Below, one piece after another: positions 51,278 to 64,000 of a DNA stretch of 64,000 nt (position 1 is its first letter; the number at the start of each line of letters is the position of its first letter). A model generated the notes under the pieces. The model saw nothing but the letters and a program-made list of their open reading frames with translations, searched no databases and was not told the origin of the DNA. Source of the stretch: Solenopsis invicta. Its lineage: Eukaryota; Arthropoda; Insecta; Hymenoptera; Formicidae. The stretch is taken from assembly GCF_016802725.1 (NCBI RefSeq), contig NC_052667.1, forward strand, positions 400,501 through 464,500, given 5' to 3'. A program made the position numbers and the translations under genes.

Positions 51278-52649
51278 AACGAAAAATTTGTCCGTCGTAA
51301 GAGCGGACGGACCGGAACGACGGGAGATCGATGGAAATTGGTGCCACGTACGACGTATTCTCGCGTGTGCCGCTTTCTTGAAACGTTCCGAGAGAGGGAA
51401 AACGAGAAAAGGCCTCAGCTCTGCGAGTCGGTGTGATGGATATTTATCGTGTCGTGACGCGATTCATTCCGATGACCCGACAAATTCTACAAAATGCAAT
51501 TTTCCGAAGAAATCGCCAGTTATCGACCAAATTTTAATGTAGAAAATTTCCAACTGTAATTTGTAATTATATTATAAAAAAAAAAAACGCACAAGACATC
51601 TTGGAAATGCTGAAAATAACCAATGATTCAATGACATTAAGATACATTACATCAGTGTTACGAATCCATTTGATTGGTTGCACGAGAGTCAGCGATTCTA
51701 ATGACTATTTTTTTCTCATTGATCAAGTTTGTTTTCTATTCGAGGTATAAGATTCATTGGCGACGGTCGTTGCGCGTACGACAAAAACGACGTTAGACGT
51801 TCACCCTCTCTTCGACTCAGAAGCCCGTTAATGGCGCGTCCGCAAAGTCGAATAGGGCGGCATGCAAGCTCATAGACCCGCGGGTAGCTAGTGAAATAAC
51901 GGAATGGCTAACGGGAACGTCCCTCTGATTGCAGTTAATTTACTCGCTGAATCGAGTTAATGTAGCGTACCGGTCGTACTGTGCTACGCCGTGCGGCACC
52001 GTACGGCGACGATCCATCGATGTCCCGGCAAAAGAAAATGATCTCCTTCGTCAGAGTATCGTTCATCAAATTTGATGATTTAGAATAAACTGAATTCTTT
52101 TTAATCGCACAATCATTTGTAGCACGATTAAATCAATTTTGTAATAACAAATATATAATTTTAATACGATCGAGCGATTTTTAACTTGAAAAATCAAATG
52201 ATCGATTAAACATTACAAAACTTGATTAGTTAGATTAAATTTCCCATATTATATGCGTGTGTATGTGTGTGTACGTAAAAAGGTTTGAAAATATTAAAAT
52301 TTAACGCTAGCACATAAGAGTATCTGCAATACATCTGCAAAACCGCAATGGAAAAATATACATACGTTACGATTGCAATAATTCATTTAAAATGTATAAC
52401 GCGGTTTTCCATGACAGGTCGTTAAAATCTTATTTGACTTTAGATACTCTCCTATATATCGATGTACATATGTAATCTAGCTGCACTGATATTTCATGCA
52501 CGATCATCCGCCCACAAGCTGTCATCGATAATGTAATGTCACTTCTCGTCGTTGCAATCGAGTGCGCGCCATAAGATCGTAATCGACAACCTATGCTAAG
52601 TTCCATCCTGATTTGTTCATGAACTTTGTGAGGATAATATCTAGATATC

Positions 52650-52674
52650 CTTATTATTATTATTATTATTATTA
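52650..52674. repeat. (TTA)n microsatellite
   Basis: About eight TTA units. Confidence 0.92.
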
Positions 52675-54210
52675 ACAATAAGTAAATATTTTTCAATAAA
52701 AATATACACGATGGCACAGAAATCTGTTGGTAAATACATACACGTGAGTACGTTCATTCACACTCGTGGCACGTTTACGAGGACGCTCTCGGCGGCGAAC
52801 GTCAACGACGGCGACGTCAGGGGTAGAAGCTATATCGTCTGCGTGTTGATTTACGCAGCGTACCGCGCATTTTTACTACCACGTTATAGAGATTTAAGTG
52901 CGGCCAATTATATGTTTATGCCATCCCCGTACCAGTGTTTGCCCTCTCTTTCGCTCGCTCGCTAGAGCCCGTAACGTCCAATAACGCTTCGAACCAACGC
53001 ACGAATGCCTGGAACGGCGTGCTCAGTTTCTTTCTCTCGACCTGTCGCAGCTATACTTAGCAAATGGAGAATGGGTGAAATCTCACACGCCTGTATAATC
53101 TATTTTGAGAGAGTCAATCTTTATCGCGCACATTATTCTCAAAATTAGAGAGATACAATTTTTCATTGGAAATATTGTATATCATGATGACAGCAGCAAT
53201 CAGACTGATCTTGTTTTAAATATTAATTCAAAAAGAGAAATAAAATGTATATAATCAAATTTATAAATTAACCGATGAATTTCCTCTATGTATATAATGT
53301 ATCTTTTCTTGTATCAATTCATAATGCTGATTCATAAATATACTATAAAATTACATAATTCATTAAATTGTCAAATGTTTGAATTCTTTGGGGAAATCGA
53401 TACCAATCATCGATGCCAATGATCACATTAGGATAGAACGTCAACCGAAAACATCTTTCTCGAAAACGAGCTTGCAGCCTCTATTTAGGATGGTCGCGCA
53501 AACTGTCGAAATAACCAGCACATATGGCCGCCGAAAATAAACTGCTCCTTATTCCCGTCCCGCTGAAACGAGGATCGCACTCGTCTCTTTCTCTCCCGTC
53601 TTTTCCTCTCACTTTCTTGTCATTTCATTCTCGCCTTTTCTTTCCACGTCCTTCCTCATTTGGTGTTTCTCCCAACTTTGCGGATCTACTTCGAACTCTT
53701 CTTCGCGTGGCATACGATTTCAGGTGCGAATTCGAAAAACGCGCGAACCTCCGACATGAATGGGTAGAAAATGTATAGCGAATATTAAAACATTTATTTG
53801 TTGTCGCGTCAACTAAGCCACGTGCGTAAAAAAAAGAGGGCGAAGGGTGAGGAAAAAAGAAAACGAGAAGATGGAATATTGTATATACCTTTTTAAGTAT
53901 CACGTTTCACGGTCACGAAACTGACACCTGCAGAAAGTTTGAGGCTTTGCGACGTTGAAACGAAATTTTGTAAGTTACATCACGAAAATGATCGATTCTT
54001 TCTACGAGGAGCGATATCAACTCGCTTACGATGAGTAATAGACAGAGCGTTACATCCTATCGTCCTTTTGATAGCAATCGAGTGCTATCGGTTTATTTTA
54101 CGCGTCTGAAAATCGCGGGAAAGGTCGTTGCACCAAAACACGTCGGCTCTTCTGGCTGAGTTGATCCGAGAATCTCGCAACACTCATCCGACAGACACGG
54201 TGAGTGTAAG

Positions 54211-54238
54211 TCTCTGTCTCTGTCTCTGTCTCTCTCTC
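54211..54238. repeat. (TCTGTC)n repeat
   Basis: Three to four hexamer units passing into TC. Confidence 0.85.
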
Positions 54239-55050
54239 CCACGATTCTCAGACTATTTTTGACGATGAAATGTGGCTTGCTGGTGTTCCTTGCTGCGTCA
54301 TGTCGCGCACGCGAGAGGATCGTCGCGGTCGATTTCACGGAGCTCACATATCCGCGCATTTGCGTGACGCATACGGGAGCGCCGCTTAATCCGGGAATCT
54401 GCTTAACCGAAAGATTAATCGGCGATTGTGGGAGAGATGAGGCGCGATGGGGAACTCTCTCAAAGACGATGGCGGCGTCGGCAAGATGGTCGTATCATCC
54501 GAGGCTAGTCGGTGTGAAACACACTTTGTGGAAGTTTGTCTTATAAATGAGCCGCGTGACGCACGTAATTTAATGCGTCGCTTTTGCGCACATTTTCAAC
54601 CGCATGCACATTGACAAGCAATTTAGGATAAAGTTGACACACATTTTTCATTTACATTATTTATTTTAATTATTATATCTATAAAAAGATTAACGAAATA
54701 ACTAAATTGTTCCTAACATATTAACGCTTTTCCATCGATTAACAACAAACTTAATCTCTTGGCATAGACTTAGTCTTGGGAAAAGTTACGATAAGCTCTT
54801 GCTCTATCTATTAAAACTATCGCTAAAGTGTTGTAACTCTCCTTATAATAGAGATTGCATTATATCAACAATAAAGATCCAGAAGTTTAAGTATTATAAC
54901 GCAACAGATTCATCGATTTATATAAGATAAAGAGAAACTTTTAATTTTCGATTCTCTGTAATCCCAATGACGCTTGACACGTTGGCATACTGTAGAACGA
55001 AGAGGCAAGAGACCGAAATATCTGCCTATCGCTACAAACCGGGAATACGA

Positions 55051-55073
55051 GACGAAGGGACGAAGGGACGAAG
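55051..55073. repeat. (GGGACGAA)n octamer repeat
   Basis: Two to three head-to-tail copies. Confidence 0.7.
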
Positions 55074-55651
55074 AAGCGAGCAGAGTCGTTGGAGCTATGC
55101 GGATTAACGGATGGAATGTCGGTCTCTCCTTCACTCGACTCTCCGTTTCTCGTCTCTAAAAGCATCGCCTTTCGTTCCGTTCATTTTAGATATTATTGTT
55201 ATGATAGAGTTCGGAGTTTTAGGAATGTCGTCCAAAGACTCGTGAAACGAGAACGACGGCCTCAGATTCTAATTCTACCGGTTGCTTATATAGACAAGGG
55301 AGAAAAATCGCAAACGACGTGAAAATGTTCAATATGGCGAGCGATCGTTCCATCGTTTTTCAACAATCACCGACAAAAGCTTTCTCGATTTATCCCGACG
55401 AAACAAAGTATAAACTCGTTAAAAATGGCACCAACGGAAAAAAGTACTCGACGTCGGTCGAGAACAAAATTTCCCTTCGTACGGTGGTCATAACCATGGA
55501 CTCGTCGACCCTTTTCGTCGACCTCAGCGAGATACAGAGAGAAAAAAAGAAAATACGAAATACGAAGCGCGCGCGGACCGAGTCACCAAAGCTCTGTGGA
55601 TGAGAAGCTAGCGCGTATCGCAGGATTATGACGATAAATAAAACGCCAGGC

Positions 55652-55655
<4 letters not shown>

Positions 55656-55682
<27 letters not shown>
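55656..55682. repeat. (GA)n microsatellite
   Basis: About 13 units. Confidence 0.92.
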
Positions 55683-55864
55683 CTGCACAGAGACCGAGGC
55701 GAATAAAGGGAAAAAGAAATGGGTAAATGGAGGAATAAATACGAGCGAACAGATCGCGGCAACCGCTGCGAGAGCAAAAGAACGAACGTGCGTTGATTGA
55801 GACATCGGTGGAGCAACTGTGACAGTTATCTGATTCATGGATATGCCGAGTGTATTTTATGCCG

Positions 55865-55888
55865 TACGATCTATGAATACAGATCGTA
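55865..55888. other. Perfect 8-bp hairpin with 8-base loop
   Basis: TACGATCT and AGATCGTA flank ATGAATAC. Confidence 0.82.
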
Positions 55889-56163
55889 GCGGCCGCGACG
55901 CGAGCGTGGCCAAGGAAGAAGGAAATCATAGGTGCGCCTTCACGCGTATATGGTTGTATCAATTACGTGTACCGAGAGTCGCGACTCGTGACACATAACC
56001 GAAGAAACAACTACGAGGGGCACTAGGGCCGAAGAAGGGTACGACGACGCATTAGGATTCATCGAACGTGCCTCGGCTACCGGTTCCGCGAGGATCCGCG
56101 GCACTCCACGACGCTCGATAACAATCTACGTGATAAATCGCCGATTTGTATCCGTGGTTCCAA

Positions 56164-56187
56164 GCGTCCGCATTAATTCACGGACGC
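56164..56187. other. Perfect 7-bp hairpin with 10-base loop
   Basis: GCGTCCG and CGGACGC flank CATTAATTCA. Confidence 0.8.
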
Positions 56188-57518
56188 CTTTTTCAGGGAC
56201 CGATGGGAAAACATAAGTAGATGCTCGTGGGATTTATGGGCGAATGGACAGCGAAAGATAAACTGTCACGAGGATTACGGAATGTGCGAGGGACATGGAA
56301 CAGAGCGGAATTTTGGCACGGCACGCTGATAGTGACAGGTGCTGGATGTCATTACACCTACGCGCTATATCTTTTTGTAACACTTGACGTTTGTCCTGTC
56401 AACTAAACGTACCTTCTCTCGGCAACTAATATTTTTACTACCGCAAATAAATAATAAAAATTCAATCGCACTTTTTATATGCTCTCAATTACAATTGTAC
56501 TAATCAAAATGGAGAAGAAAATATGCTTTGTGGATACTATGAGAAGCGCAGACAAATAGATAAAGCCACGATATCTCCAGGGCAACGTTGCCAACGGAGC
56601 ACGTACGAAGATTGTACTAATTAATGCCACGGGACCGTGCTGTGGCTTCGGTGATGTGCTGTTACTAGCAACGGTGCTGTTACTGTGATAATTACCGGTA
56701 GGACGTGAGACTCCGTCTTAATTTGGTCTACCGGTGAAAATTATTAACGCGTAACATTGTGCGCGATGACCAAAATATTCGCCGTGTGATAGCAGAGATC
56801 GGAATAAGGTCATTCTTTTTTTTTGCTTGCTAAATTATTTTCAACATTAAAAATATAAACAAATACATTCTAACATATTAACTGAAAGTAAGCAAGATTT
56901 TCTATGGATAATAATATAAAATGCAAGATTAATCTTTCATTCACTTTATCGCTATTATTAGATATGCTTGCGCAGAATTTCAACAATCAATTCAGCTCTA
57001 TGTTTGATATATTATTCACGCGCAGATATGCTTACGTATAAAATTATACATTACATTGTATAATAAAACGCTTCTCGTAGTATCAATAGCTTTTATAATA
57101 ATAACCTGTGATGCATTTACAATTTCTGCATCTCTCCAATTTATTGTAACATCATTGTTGGTTGAATATAAATTGTGTGGGCGCGCGAGCTTAACACAGC
57201 AAACGAATAAAAAGCTGCCACATGCTTTACAAATCCTCCCAGTGATATTCCCAGCTTCCTGTTGATGCGAACGACGGGCTATGCAATTAACAGGTAATTC
57301 GCGTTCGAGATTTCGGAATCTTCGTAATATTTACGTAAACTTCCGTTCAATTCCTTTGAGCGATCGATCGTTCGGTAAGCATGTTATCTCGAAGAAGAGG
57401 TCTCGCAATAAAATCGGTCGTTCGAGCAGCTGTAATCCACGAAAATAAAAGCGCTAATGGAAACGTGCCGTCGGTGGATGCATCGTCGACGGCATTCCCG
57501 ACGCCCGACGCGTGTCCC

Positions 57519-57558
57519 CGTCGTCTCCGTCTCCGTCTCCGTCTCCGTCCTCGTCGTC

Positions 57559-57634
<76 letters not shown>

Positions 57635-57657
57635 CCTTCGTCTCCGTTGACAAGCGC
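57519..57657. repeat. Compound (GTCTCC)n-(TCG)n repeat
   Basis: Hexamer GTCTCC units (to about 57548) pass into about 30 TCG units with a few TCC and GCC variants. The minus-strand frame reads poly-Asp or poly-Thr and is not a gene. Confidence 0.95.
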
Positions 57658-57667
57658 GGATAGCTTT

Positions 57668-57694
57668 CGGGACATGTGACGAGCACGTGTCCCG
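57668..57694. other. 11-bp hairpin with one mismatch, 5-base loop
   Basis: CGGGACATGTG (57668-57678) and CACGTGTCCCG (57684-57694) flank ACGAG; the mismatched position would be a wobble pair in one strand's RNA. Confidence 0.82.
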
Positions 57695-58904
57695 AACGAG
57701 AACATATCGGCTTTCGTCCTGGGATTAGTAAGCCACGGCGAAGATTTCCTCGCGCCAGCGAACTTGACTGCGGCGCTCGAGTTTTACTTTTTGTCACCAT
57801 GTGCGGCGTCTCGACGCCGTTTAAACTTCCCGTCATGCGCTGCGATGCGTTAACACTCGTTTATTTCCATATCTCTATCTCTTGCTCTCGCTCAAATGAT
57901 AATTATAAACTGATTGGAACTATCCGGTCGATGAACTCTTTCATGGATTAGACCTTTGCGCGATACGCCAATATACATAAGCGTAAGTAAAAATATTAAT
58001 CGAGTGTTTTCGCATTTCAAATTTTCTAATGTAAATTTTTTAATTTAAACCTATTAAGATATGATTTGAGCAATTTGATATATAGGATTGTAAATTGTCA
58101 ACGCTGCGTTTGGTTGATGCAAGCTCCAGAACATATATCGTATGTATTTTGCGCGTATAGTGAAGCAGAGAGACATGAACCAACTTCTACTCAGTCGAGA
58201 GTCGAGAGAAATGAGCACCGGTGGTCAGTAATGAGCCAGAAAACTGGCGACAGCTTCGCTATGCACTCTATATCCTATTCCAACGAGATGGGGCTGCGAT
58301 ATTGTGCTATGTTTGTCCGTCAGACATGCATGCACAAATATATCTATATATATATATGTATACATAATCATGCGCGCTTTAAAGCGAGTATGCGCGCGCG
58401 CGCGTGTGTGTGTAGTACGCATGAAGGCCTATAATTCACGCGACTGGCCCGCAGGCTCGTCTTGTTAGCGCCCCGCAGAAACCGAACTGAGATTCTCCTA
58501 ACTATGTGGTCTCCTCCAGCGATATACGCAGGGTGCCAGAGAATCGAGGTGGATTCGATCCAAGGAAAGAGGAAAGGGTGAAAATCGGCGATAGAAAGAG
58601 TACGAGAATTAAGTGCCAGACGACATAAAGGATTCGAGAATGGAAAAGAAGAGAAGAACAGAGGGGACTTGGCGCACGGCGAAAAAAAGGTGAAAGAGAA
58701 AGAAAGAGAAGAAATGTAAACCCTCCCTCCAATCTTCATCCTCCACCAACGCGCATAAATGCATAGCTATCTCCGGATGCATCTTCACCGGCGGAACGAC
58801 CGAACGAAAAGAGCGCGTTATCGGTACTCCGACCTGATAAATCCCTCGAAAGAATAATGAGTCGACATTATTCATGCTGGCCCGTCAGCGTCGCTCGACC
58901 GGTC

Positions 58905-58905
<1 letters not shown>

Positions 58906-58949
<44 letters not shown>
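58906..58949. repeat. (CT)n microsatellite
   Basis: About 21 CT units. Confidence 0.95.
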
Positions 58950-58951
<2 letters not shown>

Positions 58952-61900
58952 CTCGTCCGTTTTACCGAAGGCAACGTTTCGGCACTTGGCCATTACGATC
59001 TCCGAAAACGAGCGCGGGAGAGAGATTCGCTCGTGGAATCGACCGGACGATATTAGGATAGCGCTTAGCTGGATCAACTGGAATTCGTTTGGGGCACGGA
59101 CGGAGGGATCGGGCGACCGGTTCGTTTGATCGATAGCGCGCTCTGACTTTTGCCTGATACCCATTCCCGGACAGCAATGTTAGAATGACGCGGAAGAATC
59201 GTTCAGCTCCCAGCATGATTTACGTCAAAGATTTTTCAAGCAGGCTTAGAGATTTTACAGAAAAAAAATCGAGTCTCTTTACTTTCTATATATGTCTCAT
59301 TTTACACTTGTTTATTGTCGTATTCACGTGTGCTAAGAATAATAAAAATAATTCAAATAACGTTTATATTGTATTATCGAGATACACCGTAAATTTAATG
59401 AGATCTTGACATATCTCTGTAAGAAAGTACAAGTAACTTGTTCGCATATTTAACAAAGTTTTATTAAATAAACACCCATTATAAGCTCATTTATTTTAAT
59501 TCAAGTTGGAAAATTTATTAACTTATTCATCAATGCACTCATGAATTTTATTCTTTCGTTTCATTAATGCCAACAATAGCTACATTTTGTTCTTATTTGT
59601 CTAAACCTCCATTTGCGGTTGCAACTAGTGAGTGCGAATTCACGGTTGCCGTGACCGCCGTGGTTCAATTTCCGTTTTACCAAGAGAAACAACCCTGCCC
59701 TCTCGTCCCCGTCCTCCACGATGCTCGATATTACTAGATTCAAATTGCCTACCCTCCCGCGCTCCGTCGCCGCCCCGGATACACCCGGCACCCGGCACCG
59801 GCATCGGCACCGGCATCTACCAGTGACATTGAGTGACACGTTTAGCACATCCGTTTTATTACAACTTCCCCTTTCGGTTGCGGCTCTCTCGCCAATTTGG
59901 TCGTGCTATAAAACACGTGGCGACAGATTCGGCACTCTACAATCACTAAACTACCGAGACCGATCGGAGCAACCTTTCCTTTCGCTCGGTCTACACGTCG
60001 ACGAGCGACGACGTAAAGGTTCGACTCTGAGGTTCGTCGCTCGGCTTGCAATCGAAAGAAGCGCAAGATCTCGAGCTCCCGATACGAACGATGAATTATC
60101 GTGGCAAACAGAGATTCAATTTTCCGCGAGCGTCCACGAAGAAAAATCAGATAAAAGGTATCTCCTCTTCCCGGTGTGTCAAACTTGGGCGTAGATATAA
60201 AAGTCGGCCGCGATATTTTATACGAGCATGTCGGCTATCGACCGCGTCGACGTAACCCGATTGCCGATAAGGCTGCGCGAACGGTTGGCCACAAGTTGGA
60301 AGGAGCTTTTTATCCATGACACGCATCTACGGAATGGAGAAACGGCGGCGCGCGGCGGTGCATAGCAGGCAAAAGGGCGAGAACGAGGCCGACGCGACGG
60401 CCGTCCCGCCGTACCTTGCCTCTTCTCTTGGCTCTTTGGACGCGCCGCGTTATTTAGTGCCGAGTATCGCAGCATCATGCTTAAGTGCTCCGTTGACTTA
60501 CATCCCTTCGTATCGTGCCGGACTGAAAGAACCAAATGTTTTTCCCTCGAAAAGCGCGATGAATATTATTGAGAGCGTAGCGGAAAAAGACTTTTATGTA
60601 TACGCTACACTCGTAAATAACGAGCAATTCACTTTGCGTTCTTAATCGATAGGATATCATAATTTATCTCCATTTTAAAGGCTTAAAATTCACGTTTATT
60701 ATCAAATCACATAGAGAAAGCCATATGGATCGCCAAATATGATGATCCACTCGATTAGCTGCTTCAGGACTTACAGACTTGCCCATTCTTAAGCCGATCA
60801 TATTCAAGATCGGTATGACGATGAGCTGAAAACGCGAGGGTCTTAACACGAGCTGGCACATATGTTCTCGGAAGAGGATGGCGCGTACGAAATAAACATC
60901 AAGAAAACGAGGAGGGAGACCCATAAGTTGAAATGGAAACGACATTCCATCAAACTAAACTCTATCTCACGTACGTTTATGCTACGGCCAACTTCTTTCT
61001 ATTCTTTTTTTCCCTATTGTTTGAATTTAATTGATGCATCTCTTCACCGCGACTAAAAATATTAAGTTATTTGAAGAAATGACATACACGTTTGTAAGGT
61101 CCAAATTGATGTCTAAGAAAATAATAAATCGAATTAATTTACAATGCCGTCAATTAGCAAGCTACTGTAAAAGCACACTCAAACGAGAGGGCAAGCGATC
61201 GTTTCATGGTGACTCACTTGGACGCTTCTCGTGATTTCTTGGAGATTGGAGATCGAAGCGTTAGTCTTCGAGTTTGAGAAAGGTTTACGATGGAGAATGG
61301 GTACGTTGACGTAACTCGATGGATGCATTTTTAACGTAACCAAAATAGTGGTAGCAATGGCTTTCGAAAAGTGCGAGAAAAAAACAAGATAATGGGATCT
61401 CTTGAAAAATGGCTTGTAGAAAGAAATGAAGAGAGGCAAGGACGGTGGCGGGGAGGGGGCATCAAAACAGATAAAATAGCAACTGCTGCAACAAATACAA
61501 CCACAACGACGATGACCGTTTTCTTCAACGTTTTGTTTGAAAAATCTCTAAAATCTCGTATATTATATTTTTTATTAGGTACATCAAAAAATTTAATATT
61601 ATTATATAAAAAATTATATTAGCATCAATTAATTGGTAGCTCTCGCAAAAAAATGTCATGCTACAACACGCTTGAGTCTTTTATATATAGTATTTATATT
61701 GAGTATTTTATATAACGCAATGTGGCAATAGTGAAGCAAGTAAATATGAACTGGTCTATGTAAGGTCGCGGTAACGTTTACAGAACTAGAAGTTCCGAGG
61801 TCAGACCGTACCTAGAGCGACACGACGATGGCGATATCGACAGTCGGCCGAAGTCGTAAAGCTAGCCCTTATAGTTGTGTGCAGTACGCCTCGCATAGCA

Positions 61901-62831
61901 CATCGCTATCTCACGAGAGACCAAAACGAGAGTGAGCCGGCGGACGGAAGAGGGAAAAATTGCGTTGCCCGATATGCAGATAGAAGAAGTAGGTGTTTAA
62001 GTATGTAACGTCGCACGAAAGACCCGTCGCGTGGGCGAAACGTCCCGTTACTTTACGATTATTTTACCACCGACCGTCGTTACTGTCACTGCAAAGTCAT
62101 TGGGAGAAAAAAAAAAACGATAAAAACGATCAAGATGAAATGAAGGGAACGTGTAGCTTTCAGTATTGCGATACGTATAACATTGCTCGAAAGCATATTG
62201 ATGAAACAAAAGTGCATAAAATGCGAAAAATGGTTAACTATGCGATACATTGTACCGTAATCTACACTGCATTAATGATAAATACTATAGCAAATTAAAA
62301 TAACAGAAGAAAATGCAAAATGTCTATTTCTATACATATTTATAATAAATTAAAAAATTAACAAATAAAATATGTAAAAATATGCAAAGAATGTGTGTTT
62401 CTTTACCAAAAGGTTCCACATGTTTTGTCGTATTCAAAGTAATGTTATAAAAACGTTATGTTCGGTTTATATCGTCATAAGCGATTGAAACATACGAAAC
62501 AGAAGTAACGCAAAGCAATTTACATATTGTGTATTAGAGCAGCAAATGTAGTATCGGTTACGAGGACGATTAAGTTGAGATGGGAACCGCGGCGCGTGGA
62601 CAGACGATCGTACGACCTCGTAAATCAATGCGTGCTCAGATTGCGCTCGTATTAGTGTCGGTTTTACGGCGCACTTAGAAAGATAGATTAAGTGCGCGAC
62701 CTTAGCACCGATCACTGGAACCAGATTGCCAATGGTCGCGGTTAACGATTAATGTTCCCGCCCCATTAAAATTAGAATGAGATATTTAAAGCGTGACTCG
62801 CTGCGATCAGTCGATGCAGGACATTGATCCT

Positions 62832-62851
62832 TCACGTGTCAACATCACGTG
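62832..62851. promoter_or_regulatory. Paired E-boxes (TCACGTG, 13-base spacing)
   Basis: TCACGTG occurs at 62832-62838 and again at 62845-62851. CACGTG is the core site of Myc/Max-type bHLH factors. Function is inferred from motif only. Confidence 0.35.
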
Positions 62852-63370
62852 CCGGTGCTGTTGCAGCTTGGAGATTATGTAAAAGATATTTTAAGGCTCG
62901 CGACCCCTGTCTCTTTCCTCGTGATTAATGAAGAAGACGAATTTATAGAGGTACCGCTAGCAACGTCAAGGTCACCATGGTGTCTTAACGTCACTTTGAG
63001 TAGTCATTCCCTCCGTGTGTAATACTCGACAACTTTTCCATTACTTGGCATATCTTTGGCGTCGCGCGTGATATTTTTTATAATATTCAAAATATGTATT
63101 TTAACATTGGAATGTCATGATAAAAAATTATTTTAACGATACTCTTACATTCTTATCAATTTTTACATCAAGCAAAAAACACCGTAAACTCATCTACCGT
63201 CAATTTGCATCACACACACGTGCGCATAAGCGCTCATAAACGCGAAAACAACGACTACAACACTGAACCATGACTGCAACGTCGTCGCGTATGTAAATGC
63301 GCAGAGGCACCTGCAGTGATAAATTGATTATTCCCGACCCTCCCTCTCGAGTCTCTTCCTTTTCCTACCG

Positions 63371-63409
63371 GCGCAGCGCGGAGCGGCGCGGAGCGGCGCG
63401 GCGGCGGCG
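63371..63409. repeat. GAGCGGCGCG decamer tandem repeat
   Basis: GCGCAGCGCG followed by two GAGCGGCGCG copies and GCGGCGGCG, forming a GC-only island. Confidence 0.8.
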
Positions 63410-64000
63410 ATGGCGGTTCTCTCGAGGCCTCTTGAACAACGTGACTGCTCGATCGGCTTGCCTCTAGGTCGCATTATAATAAATACATAATGTCGATACT
63501 TAATATTTTACGCAGGCAGAATTTAAAGAATACCGTAAACGGCACCCTCGGGCATTGAGCCTGCAATTTCGCAAATTTCTTAAGCGTCCATACGAATATG
63601 GACGGAAGATGCGTGAAAGGCAAGCTAACTGTTGCCTATGTATTACGGAAATTGATCTAATTTTTATTTCAAGCTTAAATAAAGGACACACCGCATTAAA
63701 TAATAAAATATCAATGAATATAAATCACTAAAAAATAATAATATAAATTCTTCATTATTTACATAAATTTACTTTTCCAGTGAAAAAATATAAATCAGGT
63801 CAGACTCAAATTTGGCGATTAAATGAAATTAAAAAAAAAATACTGCATGCCAAATTTCAATTATGAAACCAAACATTCATATTATGTAAGAAAATTTAGA
63901 ATTTCTAATGTTATAAGGAACATTGACATTATTTACATATTTTAACTGTATATTGCAGCATTATTATTATCGATTCGGGCGAGAAGATACAAGACAAATC

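Larger units (their letters stand above)
49782..64000 (-). other. hth: Partial intron upstream of the hth helix-1 exon
   Basis: This intron ends at the acceptor at 49783-49782. The preceding insect hth exon should end with serine/glycine-rich sequence and a final G to complete the glycine codon. No minus-strand segment here matches it, nor the MEIS/HM domain. The stretch holds microsatellites at 51233, 52650, 54211, 55656, 57519 and 58906 and several inverted repeats. No other gene is seen. Confidence 0.75.
49882..64000. other. Non-coding content of the upstream intron
   Basis: No supportable gene. AT-rich troughs lie near 49880-50030, 50400-50890, 51540-51720, 52060-52430, 53130-53400, 54640-54930, 56410-56500, 56820-57060, 59210-59570, 61540-61750, 62280-62480, 63070-63200 and 63660-63960. 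Between them are moderately GC-rich blocks with simple repeats and hairpins. Open frames are short and mutually overlapping on both strands. Confidence 0.7.

Noticed and set aside
55390..55962. 190-residue open frame on the minus strand
   Set aside because: It runs through a GA repeat (poly Leu-Ser) and shows no known domain or plausible splice context.
57384..57836. Minus-strand frames with poly-Asp or poly-Thr
   Set aside because: They are translations of the TCG array.
60664..60945. 93-residue minus-strand frame with a natural-looking composition
   Set aside because: I considered a transposase or hth exon but found no family motif and no match to MEIS-domain residues.

Overview
The window is eukaryotic nuclear DNA, almost certainly from an insect. 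It contains one protein-coding segment I can support: a 149-base exon on the minus strand (49633-49781). Its translation is the acidic linker, N-terminal arm and helix 1 of a MEIS-class TALE homeodomain, with the arthropod spelling of that region (KKNQKKRGIFPKVATN, then ILRAWLFQHLT). It is therefore an internal exon of homothorax (hth). Frequent CpG, many long (GA)n, (GT)n, (TCG)n and (CGCGT)n repeats, a patchwork of GC-rich and AT-rich blocks and the lack of recognisable transposons suggest a hymenopteran, perhaps an ant. That placement is inference.

Layout in transcription direction (high to low coordinates): 64000-49782 is part of the intron upstream of the exon; 49781-49633 is the exon; 49632-1 is part of the following intron. 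The adjacent hth exons were not found by eye. These are the exon before it, and the short exon for the TALE loop (HPYPSE) and helix 2, followed by the helix 3 exon. Both introns therefore appear to run out of the window, at least 14.2 kb upstream and 49.6 kb downstream. The homeodomain is split between helix 1 and the TALE loop, as in vertebrate MEIS genes.

The most interesting spot is the donor side of this exon. The first ~100 intronic bases can form two compact hairpins and stay in frame with the exon for 32 codons before a TAA. If the intron is retained or polyadenylated early, the product would be a Hth with only helix 1 of the homeodomain. A published insect ultraconserved element lies at an exon-intron junction of dipteran hth, is predicted to fold, and is linked to intron retention. 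This junction is a good candidate for its counterpart.

The rest is intronic and non-coding as far as I can see: AT-rich troughs every 1-2 kb between GC-rich blocks, many of which carry a long simple repeat, plus several perfect inverted repeats. I found no tRNA, rRNA, CRISPR array, recognisable transposon ORF or second gene. The other open reading frames are short, low-complexity or translate simple repeats.
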